This document shows, piece after piece, positions 51,746-60,804 of a stretch of DNA of 64,000 nt. The notes beneath the pieces are model-generated. The model made no database searches, was not told the origin of the DNA, and was given only the letters and a program-made list of their open reading frames with translations. The DNA comes from an uncultured Arthrobacter sp. Lineage in GTDB: Bacteria > Actinomycetota > Actinomycetes > Actinomycetales > Micrococcaceae. Each line of letters opens with the position of its first letter. Position 1 is the first letter of the stretch. The position numbers and the translations under genes are program-made. The DNA lies in the NCBI RefSeq assembly GCF_947495145.1, contig NZ_CANLXP010000005.1, positions 1 to 64,000 of the forward strand, given 5' to 3'.

Positions 51746-53347
51746 CTAGTTTCTGAGAACCCAGGCCGCGGCGTCGGGTGGGAGGAGCCCCTCTGGGGTC
51801 AGTGGTGACGAGGCCAGCACCACGTTCCCGTCCGGAAGGTGGCACGCATCATCGCCCATGGCGACGGCGAGCAGGAACTGGTCTCCGCGCTCGCAGATCA
51901 GTAGCCCACCGTTCTCGACGCGCCAAGTGCCGCCGTCGTCGGCCGCGAGGATTTCTTTCTCACGGAGTTGCTTCCGCAATTCGAGGGCAGTGGTGACGAG
52001 GTGCAGGGTGGATCCGCTGTCATTCAGGTGCGCTTCCACGGACCGCGACCCCCACGCTTCCGGCGTCGGCAACCAGGGCGCCGGCGCTCCGGGGGAGGAG
52101 AAGCCGAAAGTGTCGCCCGAATCTACCGTCCAGGGCAGCGGGATGCGGGCGCCGTCGCGGGACACCCCGCCCCGGTGCCACATCGGATCCACCCGAGCGT
52201 CGAGCGGTACATCGACCTCGGGCAGGTTGAGTTCCTGGCCCTGGTAGATGTACGCGCCGCCGGGGAGCCCAAGGACGGCGAGCAGGCCGGCACGTGCTCG
52301 CATTGCTCCCCGCTCACCTCCGCCGAACCGTGTGACGGAGCGAACGATGTCGTGGTTCTCGAGAGCCCAGGTGGGAGCTGCCCCGTGCTCTCTGCGTGCT
52401 GCTTCTAGTTCGGTACCCACGGCTGCCCAAGCAGCGGCATTCCAACCCAGTTTCACGAAAGCGAACGCGAACGCCTGGTGCATCTCATCATGCCGCGTGT
52501 AACGGGCGGCGCGGTCCGGGTCAAGGTTCACCTCGCCGACGAGCACACGCTCCGGGGAGTATGAGTCGGCGACTCTGCGCCACCGCCGGTACACCTCGTG
52601 CACCTCCTCCTGGTCGGATACGTGGAGGTTGGAGCGCAGGCCGTCGACCACTGAGTCAGCGTTAGCGGCGTCAGGGAGCCCGTCAGCTTTGAAGAGCGCA
52701 TGTGCGACGTCGATGCGAAGCCCGTCCACTCCCTTGTCGAACCAGAACCGCAGCACGTCCTCGAAGTAGTCGCCTACCGCCGGGTTGCGCCAGTTCCAGT
52801 CCGGTTGCTCCGGGGAAAAGAGGTGCAGGTACCATTCCTGGTCTGTGTCCGAGCCGGGGTTCACCCGGCTCCAGGCGCGACCGCCGAAGACACTCTGCCA
52901 GTTGTTCGGCGGGGTATCAGCATCGCGCCCCTTCGCGAAGTGGAACATCGCCCGCTCGGGAGAGCCGGGTCCGGCGGCGACCGCGGCTTGGAACAGGAGA
53001 TGCTCGGAGGAGCAGTGGTTCGGCACCACGTCGAGGAAGATTCGGAGCCCCAGTGCGTGAGCTGCAGCGAGCAGTTCATCGAACTGCGCCATGGTTCCGA
53101 AGAGCGGATCGACGCCGCAGTAGTCGCTGACGTCGTAGCCCTGATCCACCTGCGGGGATGGCTGGAACGGTGTCATCCAGATGCCGTCCACACCGAGCGA
53201 TGCGATGTACGGCAGGCGGGTCAGCAGGCCGGCGAGGTCGCCCACTCCATCGCCGTCGCCGTCCGCGAACGAGCGCGGATAAACCTGATAGATGACCGCG
53301 TCCTGCCACCAGCGGGGCTTCTGCCCTTCCTCCGTTGAGCCACTCAT
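51746..53347 (-). CDS. GH13 alpha-glucosidase/oligo-glucosidase
   Basis: A 533-residue GH13 alpha-amylase-family enzyme without a signal peptide, so it acts in the cytosol on imported oligosaccharides. AVIYQVYPRSFADGDGDGVGDL and the four conserved regions are present: DVVPNH, GLRIDVAHAL with nucleophile Asp213, VLVGEVNL with acid/base Glu272, and ENHDIVR with Asp333. Pattern fits oligo-1,6-glucosidase/alpha-glucosidase. It overlaps the upstream permease gene by four bases and is the last gene of a LacI-controlled ABC operon. Confidence 0.92.
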   Translation of the reverse strand: MSGSTEEGQKPRWWQDAVIYQVYPRSFADGDGDGVGDLAGLLTRLPYIASLGVDGIWMTPFQPSPQVDQGYDVSDYCGVDPLFGTMAQFDELLAAAHALGLRIFLDVVPNHCSSEHLLFQAAVAAGPGSPERAMFHFAKGRDADTPPNNWQSVFGGRAWSRVNPGSDTDQEWYLHLFSPEQPDWNWRNPAVGDYFEDVLRFWFDKGVDGLRIDVAHALFKADGLPDAANADSVVDGLRSNLHVSDQEEVHEVYRRWRRVADSYSPERVLVGEVNLDPDRAARYTRHDEMHQAFAFAFVKLGWNAAAWAAVGTELEAARREHGAAPTWALENHDIVRSVTRFGGGERGAMRARAGLLAVLGLPGGAYIYQGQELNLPEVDVPLDARVDPMWHRGGVSRDGARIPLPWTVDSGDTFGFSSPGAPAPWLPTPEAWGSRSVEAHLNDSGSTLHLVTTALELRKQLREKEILAADDGGTWRVENGGLLICERGDQFLLAVAMGDDACHLPDGNVVLASSPLTPEGLLPPDAAAWVLRN

Positions 53348-54234
53348 TTGGTGGCTCCCGAGGTGAGGCCTTCAACGATGCGCCGCTGGAAGATGAGCAC
53401 CATGATGACCAGGGGAACGGTGACGATCACACCGGCTGCCATCTGCTCTCCGAAGGGCGCCTGAAACTCAGTGGCTCCGGTGAACTTCGAGATGGCGACC
53501 GTGGCGGTCTGGAGATTGGGATCGTTGATCATTGACAGCGCGATGATGAACTCGTTCCAGCTATGGATGAACGTGAGGATCGCCGTCGTGAAGACGCCTG
53601 GTGCAGCCAGCGGCAGCAGCACCTTTCGGAACGCCTGCCACTTCGTGCAGCCGTCGATCATCGCCGCTTCTTCCAGGTCAAAGGGCAGTGCCTTCATGAA
53701 GGTGGTGAGGTTCCAGACCGCGAGTGGGATGGCGAAGGACAGGTTGGGCACGATCATTGCCTGGTAGGTGTTGATCCATCCGATGTCGGTGAACAGACGC
53801 AGTAGAGGCACGACCACGGAGATACCGGGGAACATCGACGTCGCGATAATGACGCCGAGAATCACGGACTTGAACCGGAAGTTCAAGCGCGAGATGGCGT
53901 ACGCCGCGAAGATGCCGAGCACCAGCGCTGCCGTGGTGGTGATGCCTGCGACGATCAAGCTGTTGACGAGGGCCCTGCCGAATAGCGTGGCGCCGTCGAA
54001 CACCTTGATGTAGTTCTCGGCCGAGAACGGTTGGGGAATAGGACTGTTTTCAAAAATGTCTGCCGTGCGGCGGAAGCTGGAAACGAGCATCCAGTAGAAC
54101 GGTGCAAGGCAGTAGACGAAGATCGCCGCGAGACCGACGTAGGTGAGGTAGGTTTTCCAACCGCGTCTTTTGAGCTTGCGCTGCGGGGCGTCGTCGGGTG
54201 TTTCCGTGGGTGTCAGAACGGGAATCTGGGTCAT
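53344..54234 (-). CDS. Sugar ABC transporter permease (MalG type)
   Basis: A 296-residue, six-helix permease of the CUT1 family. The EAA loop is EEAAMIDGCTKWQAFRKVLLPLAAPG (residues 190-215, in two parts), which contacts the ATPase. The N-terminal 30 residues are polar. The ATG overlaps the stop of the MalF-type gene. No ATPase gene is in this operon, as usual for CUT1 systems served by a shared MsiK-like ATPase (inference). Confidence 0.93.
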   Translation of the reverse strand: MTQIPVLTPTETPDDAPQRKLKRRGWKTYLTYVGLAAIFVYCLAPFYWMLVSSFRRTADIFENSPIPQPFSAENYIKVFDGATLFGRALVNSLIVAGITTTAALVLGIFAAYAISRLNFRFKSVILGVIIATSMFPGISVVVPLLRLFTDIGWINTYQAMIVPNLSFAIPLAVWNLTTFMKALPFDLEEAAMIDGCTKWQAFRKVLLPLAAPGVFTTAILTFIHSWNEFIIALSMINDPNLQTATVAISKFTGATEFQAPFGEQMAAGVIVTVPLVIMVLIFQRRIVEGLTSGATK

Positions 54235-55247
54235 TAGAGGGCCTTTGCCTTCCGGGTGCGGCCGCCCTTGCGGAGGGTGCGCACCTCCTTGGTTCCGGCG
54301 ACATCGGCGCCGAGCAGCTTCACGAAGACGATCGCAATGAGGGCCACATAGAGGAAGAGGATGATGGCGAACGCCGACGCCGATCCGTAGCGCAGCTGGT
54401 TCGACTCATCCCAGGCCAGCATGGAGAGGGTCTCCACGGATTGCTTGCCGGGGCCGATTAGCACGAAGGGAAGATCGAACATCCGCAGGGCATCAAGAAG
54501 CCGGAAGAGGACGGCGACAAGCAGCGTCGGCTTCACGAGCGGGAGCGTGATGGAGCCCAGTTGGCGCCACCAGCCGGCGCCGTCGATGCGGGCGGCCTCG
54601 TACACTTCCTCGGGGATGACCTGCATGCCGGCCAGGACGAGCAGCCCGATAAACGGTGCTGTCTTCCAGACTTCCGCGATGATTACCGCGGCCTTCGCCT
54701 GGAATCCCTCGGCGGTCCAAAGGATTTCACTTCCGATCAGGTGGTTGGCGATGCCGTCCGACTGGAAGATCCAGCGCCAGAGCAGGCCGGAGACGGCGGT
54801 GGGTATGGCCCACGGAATAAGGATGCTGGCTCGCAGCAGGCCGCGCCCCTTGAACGCCCGATTCATTGCCAAGGCGAGGCACAGGCCGAGCACCGTCTCA
54901 AGCGTGACGGTGGTGATGGTGAAGAAGGTGGTGTTGGCGAGCGCGTTCAGGAATCGGGCGCCGGATTCGCCGACGAACATATCGGTGTAGTTCGCGAGCC
55001 CGACGAAGCTCTCGCCCTCGGCGACGAACCCGTTTTCGTCCAGTCCGGATTCCTCGCGGAAGAGCGACTGGTAAAGGGCGGAAATGAGGGGGTAGGCAAT
55101 GACCAGTGCCAGCACCAGCAGGGTGGGGGAGAGCAGCAGTGCCGCCATCCTCCCTTCGCCTGGGCTGCGGGTACCGGGCTTGCGCTTGCGGGGGAGCGGG
55201 CCGCCCGGAGCATGCGGGCGCGGGGGCGCCGGGGTACTGGTACTCAT
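54234..55247 (-). CDS. Sugar ABC transporter permease (MalF type)
   Basis: A 337-residue CUT1 permease with six to seven helices and the EAA loop YEAARIDGAGWWRQLGSITLPLVKP (in two parts, near residue 240). The first 35 residues are rich in Pro/Lys/Arg. ATG 55247 follows GAGGACCCC; the longer frame to 55301 lacks homology. Partners are the MalG-type permease (overlapping) and the binding protein 84 bases upstream. Confidence 0.92.
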   Translation of the reverse strand: MSTSTPAPPRPHAPGGPLPRKRKPGTRSPGEGRMAALLLSPTLLVLALVIAYPLISALYQSLFREESGLDENGFVAEGESFVGLANYTDMFVGESGARFLNALANTTFFTITTVTLETVLGLCLALAMNRAFKGRGLLRASILIPWAIPTAVSGLLWRWIFQSDGIANHLIGSEILWTAEGFQAKAAVIIAEVWKTAPFIGLLVLAGMQVIPEEVYEAARIDGAGWWRQLGSITLPLVKPTLLVAVLFRLLDALRMFDLPFVLIGPGKQSVETLSMLAWDESNQLRYGSASAFAIILFLYVALIAIVFVKLLGADVAGTKEVRTLRKGGRTRKAKAL

Positions 55248-55331
55248 GGGGTCCTCACTGAGGGGGTTTCGTGGAAACGAGGCCGGGCCAGTGGCCGCCA
55301 CACGTGCGTGCGACGGCCACCGCGCCGCCGA

Positions 55332-56660
55332 CTATTCGGCTGACAGTTCTTCGAGCTTCGCCTGCATATCGGCGAGAGCCTGCTCGGGAGTCTTCTCTGC
55401 GGTGAGGGCGGCATAGGCCTCCTCCTGGATGGCAGTCGTCGTCGCGCCGTACTGGACTACCTTGGGACGCGGCTGCGCATTCTCGAGGGATTCGAGGAGC
55501 GTGGGATAGAACGGACGCTCTTCGACGACGGCCGGGTCCTCAAGGAGCGAGGGGTAGACGGGAGCACGTGAACTCTTGTCCAAGCGCGCCTTTGACTCTT
55601 CCTCGCTGGTGAAGAACTTGATGAAGTCGAGGGCCGTTGCCTTGTTCTCCGTGAAGGGTGACACTGCGAGGTTCCTGCCGCCGAGGGTGGAGACACCGGG
55701 GTTATCTCCGATGCCGGGAACGGCGCTGATACCGAATTTGTCGACGACGTCGCTGGAGCCGTCCGTCGCGGTGAGCGAGGAGTAGACGAAGGGCCAGTTG
55801 CGCAGGAAGACGAGCTCGCCTTCCTGGAAGGCGCGGCGGCCCTGCTCCTCGAGGTATGTGATGGCGTCACTGGGGACAAGCCCCTCGTCGAATGCTTCGG
55901 TGAGCTGAGTGAGGCCGGCGAGTGCTTCCGGAGTGTCTACTGTCGGGTTGCCCTCGGCGTCGAACACCTGGCCGCCGGCGGAACCGACGGCTTCGGTGAA
56001 GTTTACGGTCAGGGCTTCGTTCTTATCGAACTGCCCGGCGTAGCAGGACATGTCTGCAGCCTCGGGGAGGGCGAGCACCTTGTCGCATGCAGCCGTCATT
56101 TCCTCCCAGTTGGCAGGAGGAGCATCCACTCCGGCAGCCTCAAGGAGATCAGTACGGTAGTAGAGCAGGGCGCCGTCGGTGTAGTACGGGGCGCCGTACA
56201 ACGTGTCGCGGTAGGACGCGGCCTCCACCGTCGCTGGAATCATCGATTCCGTCGGCAGAGCGTCTTCGGGCAGCGGCAGGATCCATCGGTTCGCGGCGAA
56301 CTCCGAGGTCCAGACGACGTCGAGGTTCAGGACGCTGAAGGTATCGGACTCGATCTGGGCGTTCTGCACCAGTTGCTGGCGCTGTTGATCCGCGGAATCG
56401 GGCAGTTCGATGAACGTTACCTGCTCGTCCGGATGTTCCGCGTTCCACTTGTCGATGCTGTCCTGTGCGGCGCCGGAGGCGTCTCGGGACGAAACGTAGT
56501 TGATGGGTCCACGGCCTTCGAATGCAGCGGCTGCATCCTGCTGCTGTTCTGCCTCGCCGCCGGATTCATTGCTTCCGCCGCAGCCAGTGAGTGCGAGGGC
56601 GGAAATGGTCAGTGCTGCTGTTCCGAGGAGGATCTGCCGGGAATGGCGTCGTTGCCTCAT
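55332..56660 (-). CDS. Sugar ABC transporter substrate-binding lipoprotein
   Basis: A 442-residue extracellular binding protein of the CUT1/MalE-like family. The lipobox LALTGC (Cys27) ends the signal peptide and is followed by a Glu/Gln-rich linker. FIELPDSADQQRQQLVQNAQ, VWTSEFAANRWILPL and FLRNWPFVYSSL are typical. With the GH13 enzyme, an alpha-glucoside such as maltose or trehalose is the likely ligand (inference). It starts 45 bases after the LacI gene, in the same direction. Confidence 0.92.
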   Translation of the reverse strand: MRQRRHSRQILLGTAALTISALALTGCGGSNESGGEAEQQQDAAAAFEGRGPINYVSSRDASGAAQDSIDKWNAEHPDEQVTFIELPDSADQQRQQLVQNAQIESDTFSVLNLDVVWTSEFAANRWILPLPEDALPTESMIPATVEAASYRDTLYGAPYYTDGALLYYRTDLLEAAGVDAPPANWEEMTAACDKVLALPEAADMSCYAGQFDKNEALTVNFTEAVGSAGGQVFDAEGNPTVDTPEALAGLTQLTEAFDEGLVPSDAITYLEEQGRRAFQEGELVFLRNWPFVYSSLTATDGSSDVVDKFGISAVPGIGDNPGVSTLGGRNLAVSPFTENKATALDFIKFFTSEEESKARLDKSSRAPVYPSLLEDPAVVEERPFYPTLLESLENAQPRPKVVQYGATTTAIQEEAYAALTAEKTPEQALADMQAKLEELSAE

Positions 56661-56705
56661 ATTTGTGCTCCTTACGAGTGGGGGACTGCTGGTTCTGGGT
56701 CGGTG

Positions 56706-57683
56706 TTACTGATGGCGTGGACTGGTGCTGCCGCGGGAAATGATGGAGTGCGGCATGATTCGCGGTCCGAGGTCACGGGCGCGCAGGATCTTGTTAACCG
56801 CCGTCTTGCCCATGTCTTCGAGGGGCTGAGCGACGGTGCTGAGGGGAGGGTGGACGTGCTGGGACGTTGAGGTGTTGTCGAAACCGAGCACCGAGACGTC
56901 ATCTGGGACGCGCCGTCCTCGCTCCTGTAGTTCGTTGACGACGGCGGCGGCCATCTCGTCGCTCACGGCGAAGACTGCGGTGAGGTTCGGCTCCTGCCTG
57001 AGCAGGTCATCGAGGCCGGCGGCGCCGCTGTCGTAGAAGAAGGTTCCGTGTGCCACGACGGGCTTGCGGCCTGCCTCGTTCATAGCCCGTTCAAAACCGC
57101 GTTGCCTTGGATGGGCGACATAGATCGACGTCGGGTCCCCGGCGAGCAAACCGATCCGCTGATGCCCCAGGGACAGCAGGTGACGCGTCGCGTCGTAGGC
57201 AGCCCGCTCGTCGTCGATTGAGACGCTTGGGGAACCGGACCTGTCGCTGATTGCGACCGAAATGACCGGGATATTTGGGCCGAGGAGCTGTCGCATCTCC
57301 TGGGTGATGACCGCGGAGATCAGGATGACGCCAGCGGCCCGGTAGGTGCGCAGGGTTCGTAGGTAACCGTCGATGAAAACCGACTGTGATCCTGTCCGAC
57401 CGAGCATGACGGCGTAGCCGTGCTCGCGGGCGGCTTCCTCGACGCCGCGCATAACCTCTGAAGCGAGCGCATCGGACACCATGGGGGCGAGGAGCCCGAT
57501 CACCGAGGTCTGCCGCGTCTTAAGGCCACGGGCCATGAAGTCGGTTTCGTAGTTGAGGCGGAGCACGGCTTCCTCGACGCGCTGCCGCGTTTCCTCGGAG
57601 TATCCCAGGAGGCCGTTGACGACCCGCGAGACAGTGGCCGCCGATACACCGGCGTCCTTCGCAACGTCCCTGATAGTCGTCAT
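56706..57683 (-). CDS. LacI-family repressor of the alpha-glucoside operon
   Basis: A 325-residue LacI/GalR regulator. Helix-turn-helix at residues 3-25 (TIRDVAKDAGVSAATVSRVV), hinge near residue 50 (TDFMARGLKTRQTSVIGLLAP), then a periplasmic-binding-like effector domain (GHQRIGLLAGDP, VFAVSDEMAAAVV). It is the first gene of the operon with the binding protein, permeases and GH13 enzyme. Three palindromes upstream (57713-57790) are probably its operators, giving autoregulation. Confidence 0.93.
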   Translation of the reverse strand: MTTIRDVAKDAGVSAATVSRVVNGLLGYSEETRQRVEEAVLRLNYETDFMARGLKTRQTSVIGLLAPMVSDALASEVMRGVEEAAREHGYAVMLGRTGSQSVFIDGYLRTLRTYRAAGVILISAVITQEMRQLLGPNIPVISVAISDRSGSPSVSIDDERAAYDATRHLLSLGHQRIGLLAGDPTSIYVAHPRQRGFERAMNEAGRKPVVAHGTFFYDSGAAGLDDLLRQEPNLTAVFAVSDEMAAAVVNELQERGRRVPDDVSVLGFDNTSTSQHVHPPLSTVAQPLEDMGKTAVNKILRARDLGPRIMPHSIISRGSTSPRHQ

Positions 57684-57712
57684 AGTCCTCCTCCCGTGTC
57701 TGAGCGCAAACG

Positions 57713-57790
57713 GTTTACGTAAACGGTTTCGTGATCTGCGGCACCCACACTACGCAAACGTTTGCGTGATCCGTGAACGTTTAGTAAACG
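57713..57790. promoter_or_regulatory. Three LacI-type operators upstream of the alpha-glucoside operon
   Basis: GTTTACGTAAAC (57713-57724), ACGCAAACGTTTGCGT (57752-57767) and CGTTTAGTAAACG (57778-57790) are all perfect palindromes. They share the CGTTTnCG/CGnAAACG character of LacI/GalR operators. Centre spacings are about 41 and 25 bases, so several repressor dimers can bind. They also lie within about 200 bases of the divergent SAM-riboswitch gene. Confidence 0.8.
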
Positions 57791-57994
57791 GTGCGCTGAA
57801 GGGAGGACTGAAAGGGCCGGTGAAGCGGCTTGTACGGAAGTGGCCGCCGATGGAAGTCGGGTCCATTACGTCACGTTTTCGTGAGCGACGGCGTTGCCGT
57901 CCATGATGGTGAATAGCCTCTCCGAATGGTGCTCAGTTTCGGCTGTGGAGGGGGCGTGCCTACGTTACCGGTGGATTTAGAGCCCTAAGCCACA

Positions 57995-58090
57995 CCATCC
58001 AGAGCAGCTGAGAGACCTGCCTCCGTGACGCTGCAGCTTCCCCCGGATTTCCCTGTCCGGAAAGGTGCTAATGGTAGGACCGATGGAAGG
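57995..58090 (+). ncRNA. SAM-I (S-box) type riboswitch
   Basis: The leader matches the S-box plan. P1 pairs CCATC (57995-57999) with GATGG (58082-58086). AGAGCAGCTGAGAGACCTG begins P2, with GCAGC (58004-58008) pairing GCTGC (58030-58034). GTGACGCTGCAGC lies in P2b. P3 pairs CCGGA (58043-58047) with TCCGG (58056-58060). AAAGGTGCTAAT is the conserved ligand-contacting joining stretch, and GGT-AGG-ACC is a very short P4. GAAGGA, the ribosome-binding site, overlaps the 3' strand of P1, so ligand binding probably blocks translation. The GCAACC usual after P2 reads AGCTTCC here. Confidence 0.8.
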
Positions 58091-58099
58091 AAAAGCTTC

Positions 58100-59338
58100 A
58101 TGACACTTGATCGCATCCCCACCAGCCACGCGGGCTCACTGCCGCGCAGCCCCGAACTCATCGAGGCCAACGCCGCACGCACGTTCGCCGAGGACGGCTT
58201 CACCCTGGAGCGGACCCCCGAGTTCGAGGGCCTGCTCACCGCAGCGGTAATCGACCTGGTCCAGCGGCAGAAGGACCTCGGGATCACGATCCCGGGCGAT
58301 GGCGAGTACGGGAAGGCGATGTCCAACGCGGTCGATTACGGCGCCTGGTGGACCTACAGCTTCCAGCGCACCGCGGGCCTCGAGCTGACGGACTTCAACC
58401 CGATCCTCGCAGAACCTGTCCGCAGCGAACCCGGCGCGATCAGGTTGACTTCTTTCGCCGACCGACGCGACTGGACCCGCTTTGCAGCGGCGTATCAGGA
58501 TCCCGAAAGTGGCATTCAGATCGGCAAGAATGCCACTGCTTTCCCGTCCGCTACCGGGCCCATTTCGTATACGGGGCAGGAGGCGCTCGCCAGCGACATC
58601 GCGAACCTGAAGTCGGGGTTGGGCGCTGCGGGTATCCCGACCGGGTTCATTACGGCACTTTCGCCGGGATCAGCGAGCAGGATCGGCAACGACTACTACG
58701 CCACGGAGGAAGAGTTCATCTACGCATGGGCTGATGTCCTGCGCGAGGAGTACAAGGCGATCGTCGAAGCAGGGCTGATCGTGCAGATCGATGATCCCTC
58801 GATTGCCGAGAACTGGGACCAGATCAATCCGGAGCCCAGCGTCGAGGACTACCAGCGATTCACCCAAATCCGAGCCGAGGCGTTGAACTACGCCATTCGG
58901 GGGCTTCCCGAGGAGCAGGTCCGGCTGCACATCTGCTGGGGTTCCTGGCACGGTCCGCACACCACGGACATCGAGTTCAAGGACATCGTCGATCTGGTGC
59001 TGGGGATTAACGCCGGATCGTATTCCTTCGAGGCCGCGAACGCTCGCCATGAGCATGAGTGGGCGCTATGGCAGGATACGAACCTTCCGGCCGGGAAGGT
59101 GCTGGTTCCAGGCGTCGTCTCGCACGCGACCAACGTCGTCGAGCACCCCGAACTGGTTGCCCAGCGCATTGAACGCTTTGCTTCACTGGTCGGGCGGGAG
59201 AATGTCATTGCTTCCACCGACTGCGGTCTGGGCGGCAGGATTCATCCGCAGATTGCTGCCGCGAAGCTCGAGTCATTGGGACGCGGCGCGCAGATCGCAA
59301 CGGACAGGCTCTTTGCCCGGTCAGCAACACTGATCTAG
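58100..59338 (+). CDS. Core-MetE-like methyltransferase (cobalamin-independent methionine synthase II family)
   Basis: A 412-residue protein corresponding only to the C-terminal catalytic barrel of MetE. The zinc ligands of MetE are all present: His277 and Cys279 (LHICWG), Glu311 (SYSFEAANARHEHEW) and Cys375 (STDCGLGGR). IPTSHAGSLPRSPELIEAN is the typical opening. The N-terminal folate-binding half of full MetE is missing, so the methyl donor may not be the usual polyglutamate folate. An S-box riboswitch directly upstream supports a role in methionine synthesis. A strong terminator follows. Confidence 0.88.
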   Translation: MTLDRIPTSHAGSLPRSPELIEANAARTFAEDGFTLERTPEFEGLLTAAVIDLVQRQKDLGITIPGDGEYGKAMSNAVDYGAWWTYSFQRTAGLELTDFNPILAEPVRSEPGAIRLTSFADRRDWTRFAAAYQDPESGIQIGKNATAFPSATGPISYTGQEALASDIANLKSGLGAAGIPTGFITALSPGSASRIGNDYYATEEEFIYAWADVLREEYKAIVEAGLIVQIDDPSIAENWDQINPEPSVEDYQRFTQIRAEALNYAIRGLPEEQVRLHICWGSWHGPHTTDIEFKDIVDLVLGINAGSYSFEAANARHEHEWALWQDTNLPAGKVLVPGVVSHATNVVEHPELVAQRIERFASLVGRENVIASTDCGLGGRIHPQIAAAKLESLGRGAQIATDRLFARSATLI

Positions 59339-59359
59339 TAACCGAACGCACCCTGAGGT

Positions 59360-59393
59360 CCAGCGGCGACACGTCCTCATGTGTCGCCGCTGG
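59360..59393. terminator. Terminator after the MetE-like gene
   Basis: CCAGCGGCGACAC (59360-59372) pairs perfectly with GTGTCGCCGCTGG (59381-59393) around an 8-base loop, a 13-bp stem. GGCTCTT follows; the T-run is weak. Confidence 0.8.
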
Positions 59394-59527
59394 GGCTCTT
59401 GACGTCTGCTCACAAGCCGTTCTCGGCGAAGTCTCAAGATGATGATCGCGAAGGTTGACCGGAAGTTTGATTGCTGTTCACACGCTCACAAGCGAACGTT
59501 TCTGCCGGGCAAGCAGGGTGGAGGTGA

Positions 59528-60754
59528 ATGCCAACGAACCGCTCCCACCGAATCCTAGGAATCACCGCCGTGAAGAAGAGTATTGCACCGCTCGCTACAA
59601 CCATCGCATTAGCGGCAGGGCTGGGCATCGCCGCCCCAGCCAGCGCCGCACCGGCCGAGCCGCAGGCGCCTGCGGCCCATGCCGAAGCACCGCACGCCAT
59701 TGAGAACTATCCGTTGAGCATCGACTCCGGGTCCTGGGACGCCGGGCATATCCAGGGCATCGCGATCGACGAAAAGAACGGGTATGTCTATCATTCGTTC
59801 ACGGACATGCTGGTCAAGACCGACCTCGAAGGCAACGTCGTCGGGACGGTCGAAGGGTTCACCGGCCACCTCGGGGATCTGGACTTCAACACGAAGGACG
59901 GCCGCGTCTACGGCTCGCTGGAGTACAAGGCCGAGAAATCCTTCTACATTGCGATCTTCGATGTCGACCAAATCACCGAGGTGGGCATGGACGCTGAGGA
60001 CTCGGGCATCGTTACCGCTATCTATCTCGAGGAAGTTGTCGAGGACTATACCGCCGATATGAACGGTGACGGCCGGTTCGACGGCAACACCGGCAATACG
60101 GCGGACCACCGGTACGGTTCCAGCGGCATCGACGGTGTCTCCTTCGGCCCGGAGTTTGGAAAGAAGAACGGCAAGCAGCAACTGATGGTCGCTTACGGCG
60201 TCTACCGCAATAACGCGCGCTCCGACAACGACCACCAGGTGCTTTTGCAGTACGATATCTCCGGCTGGAAGAAGTACGAACGCCCACTGACTCAGGCTGA
60301 CCCGCATACTTCCGGCCCCGCCGACGAGGACGCCAAATACTTTATCCATACCGGCAACACGCACTATGGTGTGCAGAACCTAAGCTACGACGACGACAGC
60401 AACCTCTGGTACATGGGTGTCTACCGTGGCAGCAAACCCGAGTACCCGAACCGGACTCTCTATGTGGTGGACGGGACCGCGGCGCCTCAGGAGCAAATCA
60501 TCGAAGGGCAGTCCACCAAGGAAACCGGACTGGTGGTGCCTCTCCTGCAGCAGGGCCTGCACCACGAGCCCACGGGAATCTATGGTTGGGAATTCAAGTC
60601 CGACGTCGGCATCGAACCAATCGGCGACGGCTACTTCTACGTCGCCCGTGATTTTGATGACCACTCCAGCGGCCATAAGCAGGAAGCAGCCACACTGGTG
60701 CTCTACCGCTGGACTGGCGAGGGTGCCTCCGGATTCGAAAAGGTCGTTCGGTGA
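59528..60754 (+). CDS. Secreted protein, probable beta-propeller of unknown function
   Basis: A 408-residue exported protein. The signal peptide runs from KKSIAPLATTIALAAGLGIAAPASA with an A-x-A cleavage site, preceded by 14 extra residues if translation starts at ATG 59528. That ATG has a good GGAGG site; GTG 59570 would give a shorter, more standard signal. The mature part has repeated blade-like strands (GHIQGIAIDEKNGYVYHSF, GHLGDLDFNTKDGRVYGSL) and one calcium-loop-like DMNGDGRFDG. No catalytic motif or family recognised. No obvious partner genes. Confidence 0.7.
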   Translation: MPTNRSHRILGITAVKKSIAPLATTIALAAGLGIAAPASAAPAEPQAPAAHAEAPHAIENYPLSIDSGSWDAGHIQGIAIDEKNGYVYHSFTDMLVKTDLEGNVVGTVEGFTGHLGDLDFNTKDGRVYGSLEYKAEKSFYIAIFDVDQITEVGMDAEDSGIVTAIYLEEVVEDYTADMNGDGRFDGNTGNTADHRYGSSGIDGVSFGPEFGKKNGKQQLMVAYGVYRNNARSDNDHQVLLQYDISGWKKYERPLTQADPHTSGPADEDAKYFIHTGNTHYGVQNLSYDDDSNLWYMGVYRGSKPEYPNRTLYVVDGTAAPQEQIIEGQSTKETGLVVPLLQQGLHHEPTGIYGWEFKSDVGIEPIGDGYFYVARDFDDHSSGHKQEAATLVLYRWTGEGASGFEKVVR

Positions 60755-60804
60755 GGTGTCTGCCGAACCAGACGCGGCGTCGGGCTAAGCCTGGTATCCG
60801 TTTC

